Assembly: GCA_025054875.1 (NCBI GenBank)
Contig: JANWYS010000019.1
Location: 1-32,565 of the forward strand
Source: Cytophagaceae bacterium
GTDB taxonomy: Bacteria; Bacteroidota; Bacteroidia; Cytophagales; Cytophagaceae
DNA: 32,565 nucleotides
Direction: 5' to 3'
A program made the position numbers and the translations under genes. Shown here piece by piece: positions 8,689 to 16,769 of this stretch (the stretch's first letter is position 1; the number at the start of each line of letters is the position of its first letter). Under the pieces are notes generated by a model, which ran no database searches, was not told the DNA's origin, and worked only from the letters and a program-made list of their open reading frames with translations.

Positions 8689-9552
8689 ATGAGACAGTTA
8701 AAGATAAGTAAACAAATCACCAACCGCGAAAGCCAATCGCTTGACAAATACTTACAAGAGATTGGTAAAGTAGACCTGTTGACGCCCGATGAAGAAGTGG
8801 AGCTTGCAAAACGCATCAGAGAAGGCGACCAACAAGCTCTCGAAAAACTTACAAAAGCTAATCTCAGGTTTGTGGTTTCCGTGGCAAAACAATACCAAAA
8901 CCAAGGCCTCTCTTTGGGAGACTTGATAAATGAGGGTAACCTGGGCCTCATTAAAGCCGCTCAACGATTTGACGAAACCCGCGGATTTAAGTTTATATCT
9001 TATGCCGTATGGTGGATAAGGCAATCCATACTGCAAGCACTTGCAGAGCAATCAAGAATAGTGAGGTTACCTCTCAACAGAGTAGGTTCTTTAAATAAGA
9101 TATCGAAAACGTTTTCTGAACTTGAGCAAAAATATGAGCGCGAGCCATCTCCGGATGAACTGGCCGAAGTATTGGACGTTACCACTGCTGAGGTAGTAGA
9201 TACTCTTAAAATTTCCGGAAGACACGTATCTGTGGATGCTCCTTTCGTACAAGGTGAAGAAAACAGCCTCTTGGATGTATTGGAAAATGAAAGCGAAGCT
9301 ACTCCCGATGCAGGGCTCATCAACGACTCCCTGAGAAAAGAAGTACAGCGTGCACTCTCCACTCTTACCCAAAGGGAAGCCGATGTAATTTCACTTTACT
9401 TTGGCTTAAACGGTGAGCATGCCATGACCTTAGAAGAAATAGGAGAAAAATTTAACCTCACCCGTGAGCGTGTACGCCAAATAAAAGAGAAAGCTATTCG
9501 CAGGCTGCGCCATACTTCAAGAAGCAAAGCTCTTAAACCTTACTTAGGTTAA
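8689..9552 (+). CDS. rpoD: Primary (housekeeping) RNA polymerase sigma factor RpoD/SigA
   Basis: 287 residues, the short primary sigma factor typical of Bacteroidetes, without region 1.1 and the long non-conserved insert of E. coli sigma-70. Region 1.2 is around [20 protein letters not shown], region 2 includes [20 protein letters not shown] and the -7/-10 recognition helix [19 protein letters not shown], region 3 follows, and region 4 holds the helix-turn-helix [20 protein letters not shown]. It would direct core polymerase to the TTTG/TAnnTTTG promoters seen in this window. A strong terminator lies 68 nt downstream. Confidence 0.96.
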   Translation: MRQLKISKQITNRESQSLDKYLQEIGKVDLLTPDEEVELAKRIREGDQQALEKLTKANLRFVVSVAKQYQNQGLSLGDLINEGNLGLIKAAQRFDETRGFKFISYAVWWIRQSILQALAEQSRIVRLPLNRVGSLNKISKTFSELEQKYEREPSPDELAEVLDVTTAEVVDTLKISGRHVSVDAPFVQGEENSLLDVLENESEATPDAGLINDSLRKEVQRALSTLTQREADVISLYFGLNGEHAMTLEEIGEKFNLTRERVRQIKEKAIRRLRHTSRSKALKPYLG

Positions 9553-9619
9553 TTTAAACAAGTTTTCGCACCTCAGTTGGAATGATTTTACGGTATTAAT
9601 ACTCATTCAACTTTGACAG

Positions 9620-9665
9620 AACTCCCATGTAATGAATTATGAGGTTCATCTACATGGGAGTTTTT
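9620..9665 (+). terminator. Strong intrinsic terminator of the rpoD transcript
   Basis: A perfect 12-bp stem (AACTCCCATGTA at 9620-9631 with TACATGGGAGTT at 9651-9662), extended inward by ATGAA/TTCAT, is followed by a T run. It ends plus-strand transcription after rpoD. Confidence 0.85.
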
Positions 9666-9761
9666 CGTAAAAACAGCTTAACCCATCCTTTACATCTAAA
9701 AGCCTTTGCACAGAAGTTCGCCGGTCAATTCTTAGAAAAAGCCGATTTTGGCATTTTCAAT

Positions 9762-9792
9762 AAAAAAAATGCGAAGACATACATCTTCGCAT
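9762..9792 (-). terminator. Intrinsic terminator of the isocitrate dehydrogenase gene
   Basis: ATGCGAAGA (9769-9777) and TCTTCGCAT (9784-9792) form a perfect 9-bp stem with a 6-nt loop. On the minus strand it is followed by a run of eight T (the A run at 9762-9769), just after the icd stop at 9816. Confidence 0.85.
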
Positions 9793-9815
9793 AAAACCTT
9801 GGTTTTAAAAACGAA

Positions 9816-11258
9816 CTATTGGCCTTGTCCCATAGAGAATGCATCCACACCATCAAATGCGTAAAGGTTTTCTGTCTTGATGCTGTCTATATTGAAATCT
9901 ATGGATTTTTGCAACAGAGTTACAATGTCCTGTTTAGTTATGGTGCCACCCTTGGCAGATTTAAATCTGCATCTCCAATGATCCGTACAGAAGGTTTCTT
10001 CAAATCCATCGGGCCATACTTTTATACCACGATTAGTGATCATGGTAAGTTTTACGTTTTCGTTATCTAACTTTTGGATAAGTGTAGCTAATTCATTTGG
10101 ATTTTTTCCGGGCCAATGAACAAAGAGGTCTACACCTACCAAATCTTTTTTAGCGGGTGCTTTGGGAGTGTATTTGGGTAGGTTAAAAGCTGAGCCTTTG
10201 GCATAGCTTACCGGCTTCAACTGGGCAGGTTTTTTGCCCAGATTAGAGATGATGGCATCGGCAAATTCGGAAGTGCTTACCTTTTGTTTGCTTACACCTT
10301 CTTCGAAAATGTCGTATGTATGTATGCCGTCTTCTATGGTTTTGAGTAAAGCGTTTTGAACTTTTTCAGCTACGTCGTTTTGGCCTATATGGTTCAGCAT
10401 CATGATAGCGCCTTGCAACAATCCTGTGGGGTTGGCTACATTTTGTCCGGCGCGGCGCGGTGCTGAGCCGTGAATGGCTTCAAACATGGCGCAGGTTTCT
10501 CCAATATTGGCCGAACCGGCAAGTCCCACCGAACCTGCAATTTGAGCGGCAACGTCTGACAATACATCGCCGTACAGATTGGGCATTACCACCACGTCGA
10601 AAGCTTCCGGAGTGTCGGCAAGTTTTGCTGCTCCAATATCTATTATCCAATGTTCGTTTTCTATTTCGGGATATTCTTTTGCTATTTCATCAAATACCTT
10701 GTGAAATAAGCCATCGGTTTGCTTCATGATGTTATCTTTTGTGAAGCAGGTAACCTTTTTGCGGCCATATTGCTTGGCATATTCAAATGCATAGCGCACT
10801 ATTTTCTCACAACCCGGGCGGCTTATGAGCTTAAGGCATTGCACTACCTCATCGGTTTGTTGATGTTCTATACCGGCGTACAAGTCTTCTTCGTTTTCAC
10901 GAATTATCACTACATCCATATCGGGATGTTTGGTTTTTACAAATGGGTGAAAACTCATACACGGCCTTACATTGGCATACAACCCTAAAAACTTGCGTGT
11001 GGTTACGTTCAGACTTTTGTAGCCACCGCCTTGCGGAGTAGTGATAGGCGCTTTTAAAAACACCTTGTTTCGGCGTATGATATCCCACGATTCCTTGGCA
11101 ATGCCGGACGTATTGCCCGAAAGGTATACCTTTTCGCCTACCTCTATTTCATCAATCTCTATTTGTGCACCTGCTGCCATTATCACTTTCAGTGTGGCAT
11201 CCATGATCTCAGGGCCTATTCCATCGCCCTTTGCTACCGTTATCCTTTGTTTTGACAT
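9816..11258 (-). CDS. icd: Isocitrate dehydrogenase, Thermus/Rickettsia-like long form, probably NADP-dependent
   Basis: 480 residues. It oxidatively decarboxylates isocitrate to 2-oxoglutarate in the TCA cycle. The N-terminal ~335 residues are the isocitrate/isopropylmalate dehydrogenase fold: GDGIGPEIM, the substrate loop TTPQGGGYKSLNVTTRK (with phosphorylatable-type Ser), RENEEDLYAGIEH, and the metal-binding stretch MPNLYGDVLSDVAAQIAGS. The coenzyme loop reads HGSAPRRAGQNVANPTG: two Arg occupy the positions that are Lys-Tyr in NADP enzymes and Asp-Ile in NAD enzymes, so I infer NADP use. The last ~140 residues form the extra C-terminal domain of the longer Thermus/Rickettsia-type enzymes, absent in the ~416-residue E. 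coli enzyme. Monocistronic, with its own terminator. Confidence 0.93.
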   Translation of the reverse strand: MSKQRITVAKGDGIGPEIMDATLKVIMAAGAQIEIDEIEVGEKVYLSGNTSGIAKESWDIIRRNKVFLKAPITTPQGGGYKSLNVTTRKFLGLYANVRPCMSFHPFVKTKHPDMDVVIIRENEEDLYAGIEHQQTDEVVQCLKLISRPGCEKIVRYAFEYAKQYGRKKVTCFTKDNIMKQTDGLFHKVFDEIAKEYPEIENEHWIIDIGAAKLADTPEAFDVVVMPNLYGDVLSDVAAQIAGSVGLAGSANIGETCAMFEAIHGSAPRRAGQNVANPTGLLQGAIMMLNHIGQNDVAEKVQNALLKTIEDGIHTYDIFEEGVSKQKVSTSEFADAIISNLGKKPAQLKPVSYAKGSAFNLPKYTPKAPAKKDLVGVDLFVHWPGKNPNELATLIQKLDNENVKLTMITNRGIKVWPDGFEETFCTDHWRCRFKSAKGGTITKQDIVTLLQKSIDFNIDSIKTENLYAFDGVDAFSMGQGQ

Positions 11259-11615
11259 GATGTTACAGTTTCCTTATTGTACAAAATTTCTTTATGAATT
11301 ATTATGTGGAGGGCAAATATCTGAAATTGTGTAAATAATTCAACGCTAAAATGATGATTTTTTAAACTCGGATTTTGCATGGCAAGCCATTGGCCAAACT
11401 ATGGCACTGACCATTGGAAGGAGAGTTCCTCAGAAGTGCAATAAGGTTTTGACTTCATTTTGCAATGGCTTTTTTGGAGCATAGTTGCGTTTGTTTTTCA
11501 GGACGAGGCAAGATTTAGTTTGGGGCGCCGCCCTTTAGGGCGGCGCCCCAACCTTCGCAGCTCACTCATTTCGTTCCGCTGAGGATTCCGCAAAAAATGA
11601 GCTCAAACACACCGC
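11259..11615. other. Intergenic region upstream of icd
   Basis: Non-coding. The minus-strand promoter of icd should be close to 11259-11340, but I find no exact TAnnTTTG. About 11389-11445 shows weak similarity to 16709-16760, left of the second repeat copy. A 14-bp perfect GC hairpin sits at 11520-11551 (listed separately). No gene supported. Confidence 0.4.
11520..11551. repeat. Perfect 14-bp GC-rich palindrome (REP-like hairpin)
   Basis: TTGGGGCGCCGCCC (11520-11533) and GGGCGGCGCCCCAA (11538-11551) pair perfectly around a TTTA loop. It is far more GC-rich than its surroundings and is not found in the second copy of the nearby repeat. There is no T tract on either side, so it is not an ordinary terminator; a REP-like or RNA-structural element is more likely. 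Confidence 0.75.
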
Positions 11616-11915
11616 TCAGTCCTATGTACAACATTGGGTTTGTCGTTGGTTTAAAAAGAGAAGTTGATGGGAGATTTATATGTGGATGTGGGGTAAAGTC
11701 TAGTGTTGTATCTTCTAAACTTCCCGATTGGAAATCGGCCGGCATTCCATTTTGCAAGCTACTTCGAAGTTTTACATTTTCTCATGAACTTGAAAAGTTC
11801 GAGAGGACCTGCGCGAGGGATGGGAGCCATGGCCGGCACGGCCAGTGCGGAGCTTTAGCGGAGCACCGAAGCGAGAGCGGAGTGGCGTACAGCCCGGCCC
11901 CGCAGGGGCGCGCCC
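11616..11915. repeat. GC-rich structured repeat, copy A
   Basis: Direct repeat of 16770-17053. The left end (11616-11643) matches the other copy at 25 of 28 bases, the middle is diverged, and the right-hand core (11792-11915, 124 bp) matches without gaps with 8 differences. The core contains TGGCCG-GCA-CGGCCA (11830-11844) and GCCCC-GCA-GGGGC, two hairpins with the same GCA loop, and ends in the palindrome GGGCGCGCCC. An open frame crosses it, but 6 of the 8 differences change the amino acid while one pair of changes preserves a stem, so it looks like structured RNA or a non-autonomous repeat, not a gene. Confidence 0.8.
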
Positions 11916-12093
11916 TAAAAAAAATTGGCCATGCTTTTTCGCTAATGCATAATCCGGGTTCGTCAGGAGCGACTTTTATTGCATAAAACATAAAATGGGA
12001 TAAAGGCTGTAAGCGGCATGCGCTCAGTGGATGCTAACTTACAAATCTGTTCAGAAAAAAGAAAGAACTTACTTGATGCGTATGCATGTATAC
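11916..12093. other. Spacer between repeat copy A and murI
   Basis: No gene supported. Immediately after the repeat an A run is followed by AT-rich sequence. A 15-base string, CATAAAATGGGATAA at 11989-12003, recurs exactly at 15749-15763 beyond the aminotransferase gene. On the minus strand this is the 3' trailer of murI; I see no clear terminator. Confidence 0.35.
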
Positions 12094-12903
12094 TTACTCC
12101 CACAACGGGTAATGCTCGAGTTGTACTGTTGCTCCGAAAAAAATTTTTGCCGACTCGGCAAAAGATTGTGTGTAGTCTGAGACGAAAAATTTTTTGTATG
12201 GGAGCATGCTGTTAGGGTTTAACATGTTTTCAGTTGCGAGGGTTTGTTTTACCTCTTCAGCAACTATTGAAGCTGTATTCAAAATTTCGACCTTATAGTC
12301 GTAAAACTTTTCTATCTGCGGTTGTATAAGTGGATAGTGAGTGCAGCCTAATATCAGGGCTTCAATCTGCTGCAGTTCCGGCGATGAGAGATAATCCGTA
12401 ATGATAACCTGACTTATGGAGTTGTTGAAATATCCCTCTTCAATCATGGGAGCCAGCAATGGTGTAGCTAAGCACTGCAGGCGAATGTTTTTGTTGAGTT
12501 TATCAATTTTTTTTCTGTAAACGTTAGAAGATATTGTGCGTTTTGTGCCAATAAGGCCAATGGTTTTGTCGCTGTAATGTTGTCCAATATAGGCCACCAC
12601 CGGGTCAATTACATTCAACACTTTTGCTCTGCGACCTACATATTCTCTTGCAAGTTCGTAAGCTGCTGATGAGGCAGAGTTGCAAGCGATGAGTATCAGT
12701 TTACATTGTTGTTTTAATAGTATATCGCATATCTTGATGGTGTAAGATTGTATGGCAGCCACTGATTTATCGCCGTAAGGCAAGTGAGCCGTGTCGCCGA
12801 AATAAATAAAATTTTCTTTTGGTAATAATTCGTGCACAGCTCTTGCCACCGTGAGGCCACCTATTCCGCTGTCGAATATTCCTATAGGAGCATTTTGGTC
12901 CAT
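12094..12903 (-). CDS. murI: Glutamate racemase
   Basis: 269 residues, standard length. It interconverts L- and D-glutamate in the cytoplasm, supplying D-Glu for peptidoglycan stem peptides. Both catalytic cysteines are present: Cys74 in IACNSAS and Cys187 in LGCTHYP. The N-terminal IFDSGIGGLTV (Asp11, Ser12) and the YFGDTAHLPYG motif that bind substrate are intact. The Ser in ACNSAS, where Thr is common, is a conservative variant. Its start lies inside the end of the flippase gene (22-nt overlap), implying co-transcription and translational coupling. Confidence 0.94.
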   Translation of the reverse strand: MDQNAPIGIFDSGIGGLTVARAVHELLPKENFIYFGDTAHLPYGDKSVAAIQSYTIKICDILLKQQCKLILIACNSASSAAYELAREYVGRRAKVLNVIDPVVAYIGQHYSDKTIGLIGTKRTISSNVYRKKIDKLNKNIRLQCLATPLLAPMIEEGYFNNSISQVIITDYLSSPELQQIEALILGCTHYPLIQPQIEKFYDYKVEILNTASIVAEEVKQTLATENMLNPNSMLPYKKFFVSDYTQSFAESAKIFFGATVQLEHYPLWE

Positions 12904-14432
12904 GCTAAATATTTTCTTTTACTTAACTTCTTAATGATAGATTCCACCAGAAGATTGGCGTCTTCTGAAATGCGTAATTTTCTAAAAACAATATAAAAAC
13001 ATACCACATATAAAATCGAACGCAACAGTACTGTACCTGTAGCTGCCATGTATCCTTGCCTTGCATTGGGTAACACCCATTCTGCAAGAATTGATATACT
13101 CAGAATCAACACCAGAGGAATCATAGACGAGCTGAAAGGGTGAATGTGTAATTTTTTCCATATGTAATATGTCTTGATGTAATTATATAAACTTACAGAT
13201 ATGAACAAAGCTATGGCTGCTCCAATTATAGCTATATTGGGTATAAATATCAGATTGAATACAATGGTGCTAACTCCCAATATGACTACGGCCAGAGTGT
13301 TGAAACGATAGTGCTCGGAAAACTGAATCACTTCACTATTGATGCTGGTAACCATATCAATAAGCCTGGCCAAGCCAATTATGAGTAATACATATTTTCC
13401 GGCTACATACACATGTCCCTTGGGCAGAAGAAAGAAAATTTCATTTATGTTTATCCATACCAGAGAAAAAATGAACACACCAGATAAAAACTGTATAAGC
13501 GAATTTTTTTTATACAAAATGTTTACTTGTGTAAGATCATTTTCTTTAAAAGCTTTAGATAGGAGGGGTATGGAAATTTGGTTTATGCTTCGTCGGGGCA
13601 CTTCTATAAAAGAGGCAATATGAAAGGCTAAAGCATAGATGGCAACATGCACCAAACCTTCATTTACTCCCTTCCCGCTTATAGAACCGAGCATCATGCT
13701 ATCAATTTTTTGCGCAATTACTCCGCCGGCAGACGCAGGAATCAGATATAAAAGATATTTCAAAATATTACGATATATGGATTGGTTTCTTTTAAATCCG
13801 AAATTACAGTTGAGCCAAAGCAGTTTTTTCTTTCTTATGTATAATAAAATCAGTAGCATGTTTATTCCATAACTTACCGTGAGAAGAAATACAAACTGAT
13901 CGAAATTGATGATATCAGTGGCAAACAAAGCAATCATGATACAAAAAAAGATACGTATCAAAACTTCTCTCAAAAAATTAGAAAACAAAACATTGAGGTG
14001 TGCACGCAAGTAGGCCTCTAATATTACGCTGTACATGATGAATAAAGTGAGAGGAGCTATATAGAAAAAATAATCTACCACAAGCGGAGAGCGTTCTGCA
14101 TAAAATGATTTCCAATAAGATGCAAAACCAAAAAATATGGAGACAAACAATATGTATCCAACCAGAGGATAAAGTAATATAAGCAGCAAAAACCCATTGT
14201 TTTTTTTTTGTTCGTCTTTGAAATATTGGAAGAAACGATCTGTAACGCTGCTGGCGCCCAGTTGTACAAACAGTGCAAAAAACCATGGTATGTCCTGAAG
14301 AAGCCTGAACAAACCAAATTGTTCAGGAGAAAGATATTTGGGAAATAAAAATAAAACGTTGAGTACTCCGATGAGCACACCTATGTAATTGATGATGGAT
14401 GATTGTATCCCCCTTTTTGCTACGATGCCCAT
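12882..14432 (-). CDS. Polysaccharide flippase (Wzx/MATE-like, oligosaccharide translocase)
   Basis: About 516 residues with some 12-14 hydrophobic segments throughout and a basic C-terminal tail, the profile of the polysaccharide biosynthesis (PST/Wzx) branch of the MOP flippase superfamily. The N-terminus GIVAKRGIQSSIINYIGVLI with LFPKYLSPEQFGLFRLLQD is characteristic. Such proteins move undecaprenyl-linked sugar units across the inner membrane for capsule, O-antigen or exopolysaccharide. I chose ATG 14432 over 14459: it starts directly at the conserved N-terminus, and a TAnnTTTG box lies at 14448-14455. It runs into murI with a 22-nt overlap and is divergent from a LegC-type aminotransferase. 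Other members (MurJ-like lipid II flippases) are less likely. Confidence 0.85.
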   Translation of the reverse strand: MGIVAKRGIQSSIINYIGVLIGVLNVLFLFPKYLSPEQFGLFRLLQDIPWFFALFVQLGASSVTDRFFQYFKDEQKKNNGFLLLILLYPLVGYILFVSIFFGFASYWKSFYAERSPLVVDYFFYIAPLTLFIMYSVILEAYLRAHLNVLFSNFLREVLIRIFFCIMIALFATDIINFDQFVFLLTVSYGINMLLILLYIRKKKLLWLNCNFGFKRNQSIYRNILKYLLYLIPASAGGVIAQKIDSMMLGSISGKGVNEGLVHVAIYALAFHIASFIEVPRRSINQISIPLLSKAFKENDLTQVNILYKKNSLIQFLSGVFIFSLVWININEIFFLLPKGHVYVAGKYVLLIIGLARLIDMVTSINSEVIQFSEHYRFNTLAVVILGVSTIVFNLIFIPNIAIIGAAIALFISVSLYNYIKTYYIWKKLHIHPFSSSMIPLVLILSISILAEWVLPNARQGYMAATGTVLLRSILYVVCFYIVFRKLRISEDANLLVESIIKKLSKRKYLAWTKMLL

Positions 14433-14447
14433 TTGAATAAAATCTGT

Positions 14448-14455
14448 CAAAAGTA
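14448..14455 (-). promoter_or_regulatory. -7 box for the flippase-murI transcript
   Basis: Minus strand TACTTTTG is an exact TAnnTTTG. Transcription from it would begin about 8-10 nt before the ATG at 14432, giving a very short leader and excluding the upstream ATG at 14459. The -33 region is weak. Confidence 0.4.
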
Positions 14456-14552
14456 ACACAAAAAATGATAAGTTAAGGAGGTTCTGTAAAGCCAGGCTAT
14501 TGTAATTTTTTTTTCCTACTATTGTAGGCGGTTTGTAAGTAGTTTTTTGTAC

Positions 14553-15698
14553 ATGTTTGAAGAGGTAATTAAATTCATAAGAAGTTTATACGACACTGAA
14601 CAGGCCATACCTTTGCATACTCCCAGCTTTACAGGCAATGAAAAAAAATATGTAATGGATTGTATAGATACCCATGTGGTATCCTCGGTAGGAGGATATG
14701 TTTCAGCCTTTGAGCAGGCTACGGCAGATTTTTGCGGATGCAGATATGCAGTAGCTTCCGTAAACGGCACGGAAGCACTACACATGGCTCTTATGCTCTG
14801 CAATGTATCCGCAGAGGATGAAGTCATCACTCAACCCCTTACCTTTGTAGCTACAGTTAATGCAATAAGCTACACAGGGGCTGTTCCGGTATTTGTAGAT
14901 GTAGACAAGGATACGATGGGACTTTCGCCTGAAAAGCTTAAAGACTTTCTTACTCATAATACTATACAAAAAAAAAGTGGTACATATAACCGATACACCG
15001 GCCGGCGCATAAGAGCGTGTGTACCTATGCATACATTTGGCCATCCTTGCCGTATAGAAGATATAACTGAGATATGTAGTTCTTACAACATCACAGTAAT
15101 TGAAGATGCCGCAGAAAGCTTAGGCAGCTTCTATAAAGGAAAACACACCGGTACATTCGGGAAAATAGGCACACTAAGTTTTAATGGAAACAAAATAGTA
15201 ACCACCGGAGGAGGCGGTATGCTCATCACCGATGATGAAGCGCTGGCAAAACTAGGAAAACATCTTACCACACAAGCCAAAGTACCACATCCCTGGGAGT
15301 ATGTGCACGACTATATAGGATACAACCATCGCATGCCCAACATAAACGCTGCGCTTGGTTTAGCACAGATAGAAAACCTTCCGCTATTCGTAGCCCGAAA
15401 AAGGGAATTAGCAAAACGATACGAAAATTTTTTCTCTAAAATAGGAATTCCTTTTTTCAAAGAACCTGAAAACTGCATATCCAACTATTGGCTTAATGCC
15501 ATTATCTTGAAAGATGAAACTGAACGCGATAATTTTTTAAAAGAAACCAATGACAACAATATATTTACCAGACCTATATGGAAACTCATACCTTCATTAA
15601 AAATGTACAAACATTGCCACAAAGCTAACATAGACAATGCCAAGTGGCTTGCTGAGAGAGTAGTAAACTTGCCAAGCAGCGTGCATTACCATGGTTAA
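14553..15698 (+). CDS. LegC-family PLP-dependent sugar aminotransferase (DegT/DnrJ/EryC1/StrS)
   Basis: About 381 residues from the ATG at 14553 (a TTG two codons earlier is in frame). Fold-type I sugar aminotransferase: VNGTEALHMAL phosphate-binding turn, VIEDAAESLGS (Asp contacting the PLP ring nitrogen), and the Schiff-base Lys214 in SFNGNKIVTTGGGGM. The N-terminus FEEVIKFIRSLY and IPLHTPSFTGNEKKYV fit my memory of the LegC subgroup, which aminates a 4-keto-sugar nucleotide on the way to legionaminic or related bacillosamine-type sugars. The other enzymes of such a pathway (dehydratase, NeuB/LegI, acetyltransferase) are not in the window. It is divergent from the flippase, which supports a surface-glycan role. 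Family secure, precise sugar unproven. Confidence 0.88.
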   Translation: MFEEVIKFIRSLYDTEQAIPLHTPSFTGNEKKYVMDCIDTHVVSSVGGYVSAFEQATADFCGCRYAVASVNGTEALHMALMLCNVSAEDEVITQPLTFVATVNAISYTGAVPVFVDVDKDTMGLSPEKLKDFLTHNTIQKKSGTYNRYTGRRIRACVPMHTFGHPCRIEDITEICSSYNITVIEDAAESLGSFYKGKHTGTFGKIGTLSFNGNKIVTTGGGGMLITDDEALAKLGKHLTTQAKVPHPWEYVHDYIGYNHRMPNINAALGLAQIENLPLFVARKRELAKRYENFFSKIGIPFFKEPENCISNYWLNAIILKDETERDNFLKETNDNNIFTRPIWKLIPSLKMYKHCHKANIDNAKWLAERVVNLPSSVHYHG

Positions 15699-15878
15699 TA
15701 CCATCATGCATTGAGAATTGGCGGTAGTATCCAATAAATTTTCTAATGCATAAAATGGGATAATGAGATAAACTTACTTGTATGTTCACAAGATATTTTC
15801 TTCTGCAAATCATCAGTGAGTTTTTTGTGCGGTATGTATTGGTTAGTGACGTACAACGTGCTAAATGCACCCGAACAA
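15699..15878. other. 180-nt stretch between the aminotransferase stop and its terminator
   Basis: No coding gene is convincing here. It contains the exact 15-mer CATAAAATGGGATAA (15749-15763) shared with 11989-12003. The clear terminator begins only at 15879, so this stretch would be a long 3'UTR, or could harbour a small RNA. Confidence 0.35.
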
Positions 15879-15921
15879 GGAAGTTTCACTCACCAAAAGA
15901 TGAGTGGAACTTCCATTTTTT
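15879..15921 (+). terminator. Intrinsic terminator downstream of the aminotransferase
   Basis: GGAAGTTTCACTCA (15879-15892) pairs with TGAGTGGAACTTCC (15901-15914), 14 bp with one T-G wobble, around an 8-nt loop, and is followed by ATTTTTT. Confidence 0.8.
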
Positions 15922-15989
15922 ACACTAAAGATATGTAGCCGGAATCTTTATGAGTTTTTCTCTAAAGAGAGTAAACGGGTTAATCTTGT

Positions 15990-16033
15990 GAGGTGAAATA
16001 CTATTAATCATCAGACATGATGCAATTCACCTC
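15990..16033. other. Two-tier hairpin at the 3' end of the DUF3592-like gene
   Basis: GAGGTGAA (15990-15997) pairs with TTCACCTC (16026-16033), with an inner ATCAT/ATGAT stem. No T tract follows on either strand, so it is not a typical terminator; it could stabilise the 3' end of the minus-strand mRNA. Confidence 0.35.
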
Positions 16034-16048
16034 TACTGGCTGTCGGCA

Positions 16049-16558
16049 TCATGCTTGTTTAGCTTTAGGTTTCGTAAAATTGTTTACTACAAAAAGAAAG
16101 GTTGCGAATATCCCTACTACACCAAAACCTATAGCCCAATACAAGTTGCTTACAGAACTCTTATTTTTTTCTGTTTCGATCATTTTAGTTGGTTCCAGGC
16201 AGTTAATGTTCGGATCTTCCTTAGAGTAATACACTTCAACAACCGGAAGGGTAGGCAATTTATTGAACGAGTGATTTCCCTTATATTTCACCCCATCTAC
16301 TGTAAAGTAGTAATTGAAATTATAACTGAAAGCAGTTTTGCTTCCTTTTAGGGAGTACTCAGTATATACACTATCCAGTACAGCTGTAGTTTTGGAATTG
16401 TCTTTAATCATTTTCTCATATTGAGCTATCAATTTTTCATTTGCTCCGTAGATATAATCTTGAGCACATTTACTGCAAGCAAACATACAAATCACGATAA
16501 ATGCTATGTGATATAACTTTCTTTTAAAATTAATGAACTTGATGATTAAGTTTTTCAT
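16049..16558 (-). CDS. Small membrane protein resembling DUF3592 proteins
   Basis: 169 residues. An N-terminal hydrophobic segment (LYHIAFIVICMFACSKCA) acts as signal or anchor, an ectodomain of about 95 residues follows, and a C-terminal helix (YWAIGFGVVGIFATFLFVVN) ends in a basic KPKAKQA tail. The ectodomain pattern, with a YNFNYYFTVDGVKYKGNHSF strand pair and VVEVYYSKEDPNINCLEP, resembles DUF3592 proteins, which have a Y-(D/S)-P-(K/E)-NP-like turn before the second membrane helix. Function is unknown for the family. Isolated gene with no operon partner, lying between the aminotransferase terminator and repeat copy B. Confidence 0.6.
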   Translation of the reverse strand: MKNLIIKFINFKRKLYHIAFIVICMFACSKCAQDYIYGANEKLIAQYEKMIKDNSKTTAVLDSVYTEYSLKGSKTAFSYNFNYYFTVDGVKYKGNHSFNKLPTLPVVEVYYSKEDPNINCLEPTKMIETEKNKSSVSNLYWAIGFGVVGIFATFLFVVNNFTKPKAKQA

Positions 16559-16769
16559 AAGGATAAAGTGGTTTAAAGTCCTGATTGATTAATTTTTTTA
16601 CGAACTCCATTATCAGTTCGCACATCAATTTAAAAATTATCTGATAACTCATAAAGTTTTATTGTTTTATTTATTGACAAACGGTTAACTTAGATTGTGT
16701 ATTGGTACACCATTGGTAAAGCCAAGGCAATTGACTATTGGGGAACAGTGTCTTTGAAGTATAGGTCAC
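16559..16769. other. Upstream region of the DUF3592-like gene
   Basis: AT-rich. The gene's minus-strand promoter should lie here, but no exact TAnnTTTG is visible. An inverted repeat, CGAACT/AGTTCG near 16602-16621, has no terminator tail. Weak similarity to about 11389-11445 begins near 16709. Confidence 0.35.

Noticed and set aside
11597-11986. 129-codon plus-strand frame across repeat copy A
   Set aside because: Its differences from the other copy are mostly amino-acid changing, it has no recognisable domain, and the conserved feature is base pairing in a hairpin.
11782-11991. 69-codon minus-strand frame across repeat copy A
   Set aside because: Open mainly because of GC-rich repeat sequence; no family resemblance, and it does not continue beyond the repeat.
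12018-12215. 65-codon plus-strand frame at the murI 3' end
   Set aside because: Mostly antisense to murI; composition is explained by the opposite strand.
15625-15870. 81-codon minus-strand frame overlapping the aminotransferase 3' end
   Set aside because: Overlaps a well-supported gene and has no recognisable features.
16602-16621. Inverted repeat CGAACT/AGTTCG as a terminator
   Set aside because: Only 6 bp and no T tract on the correct side of either strand.
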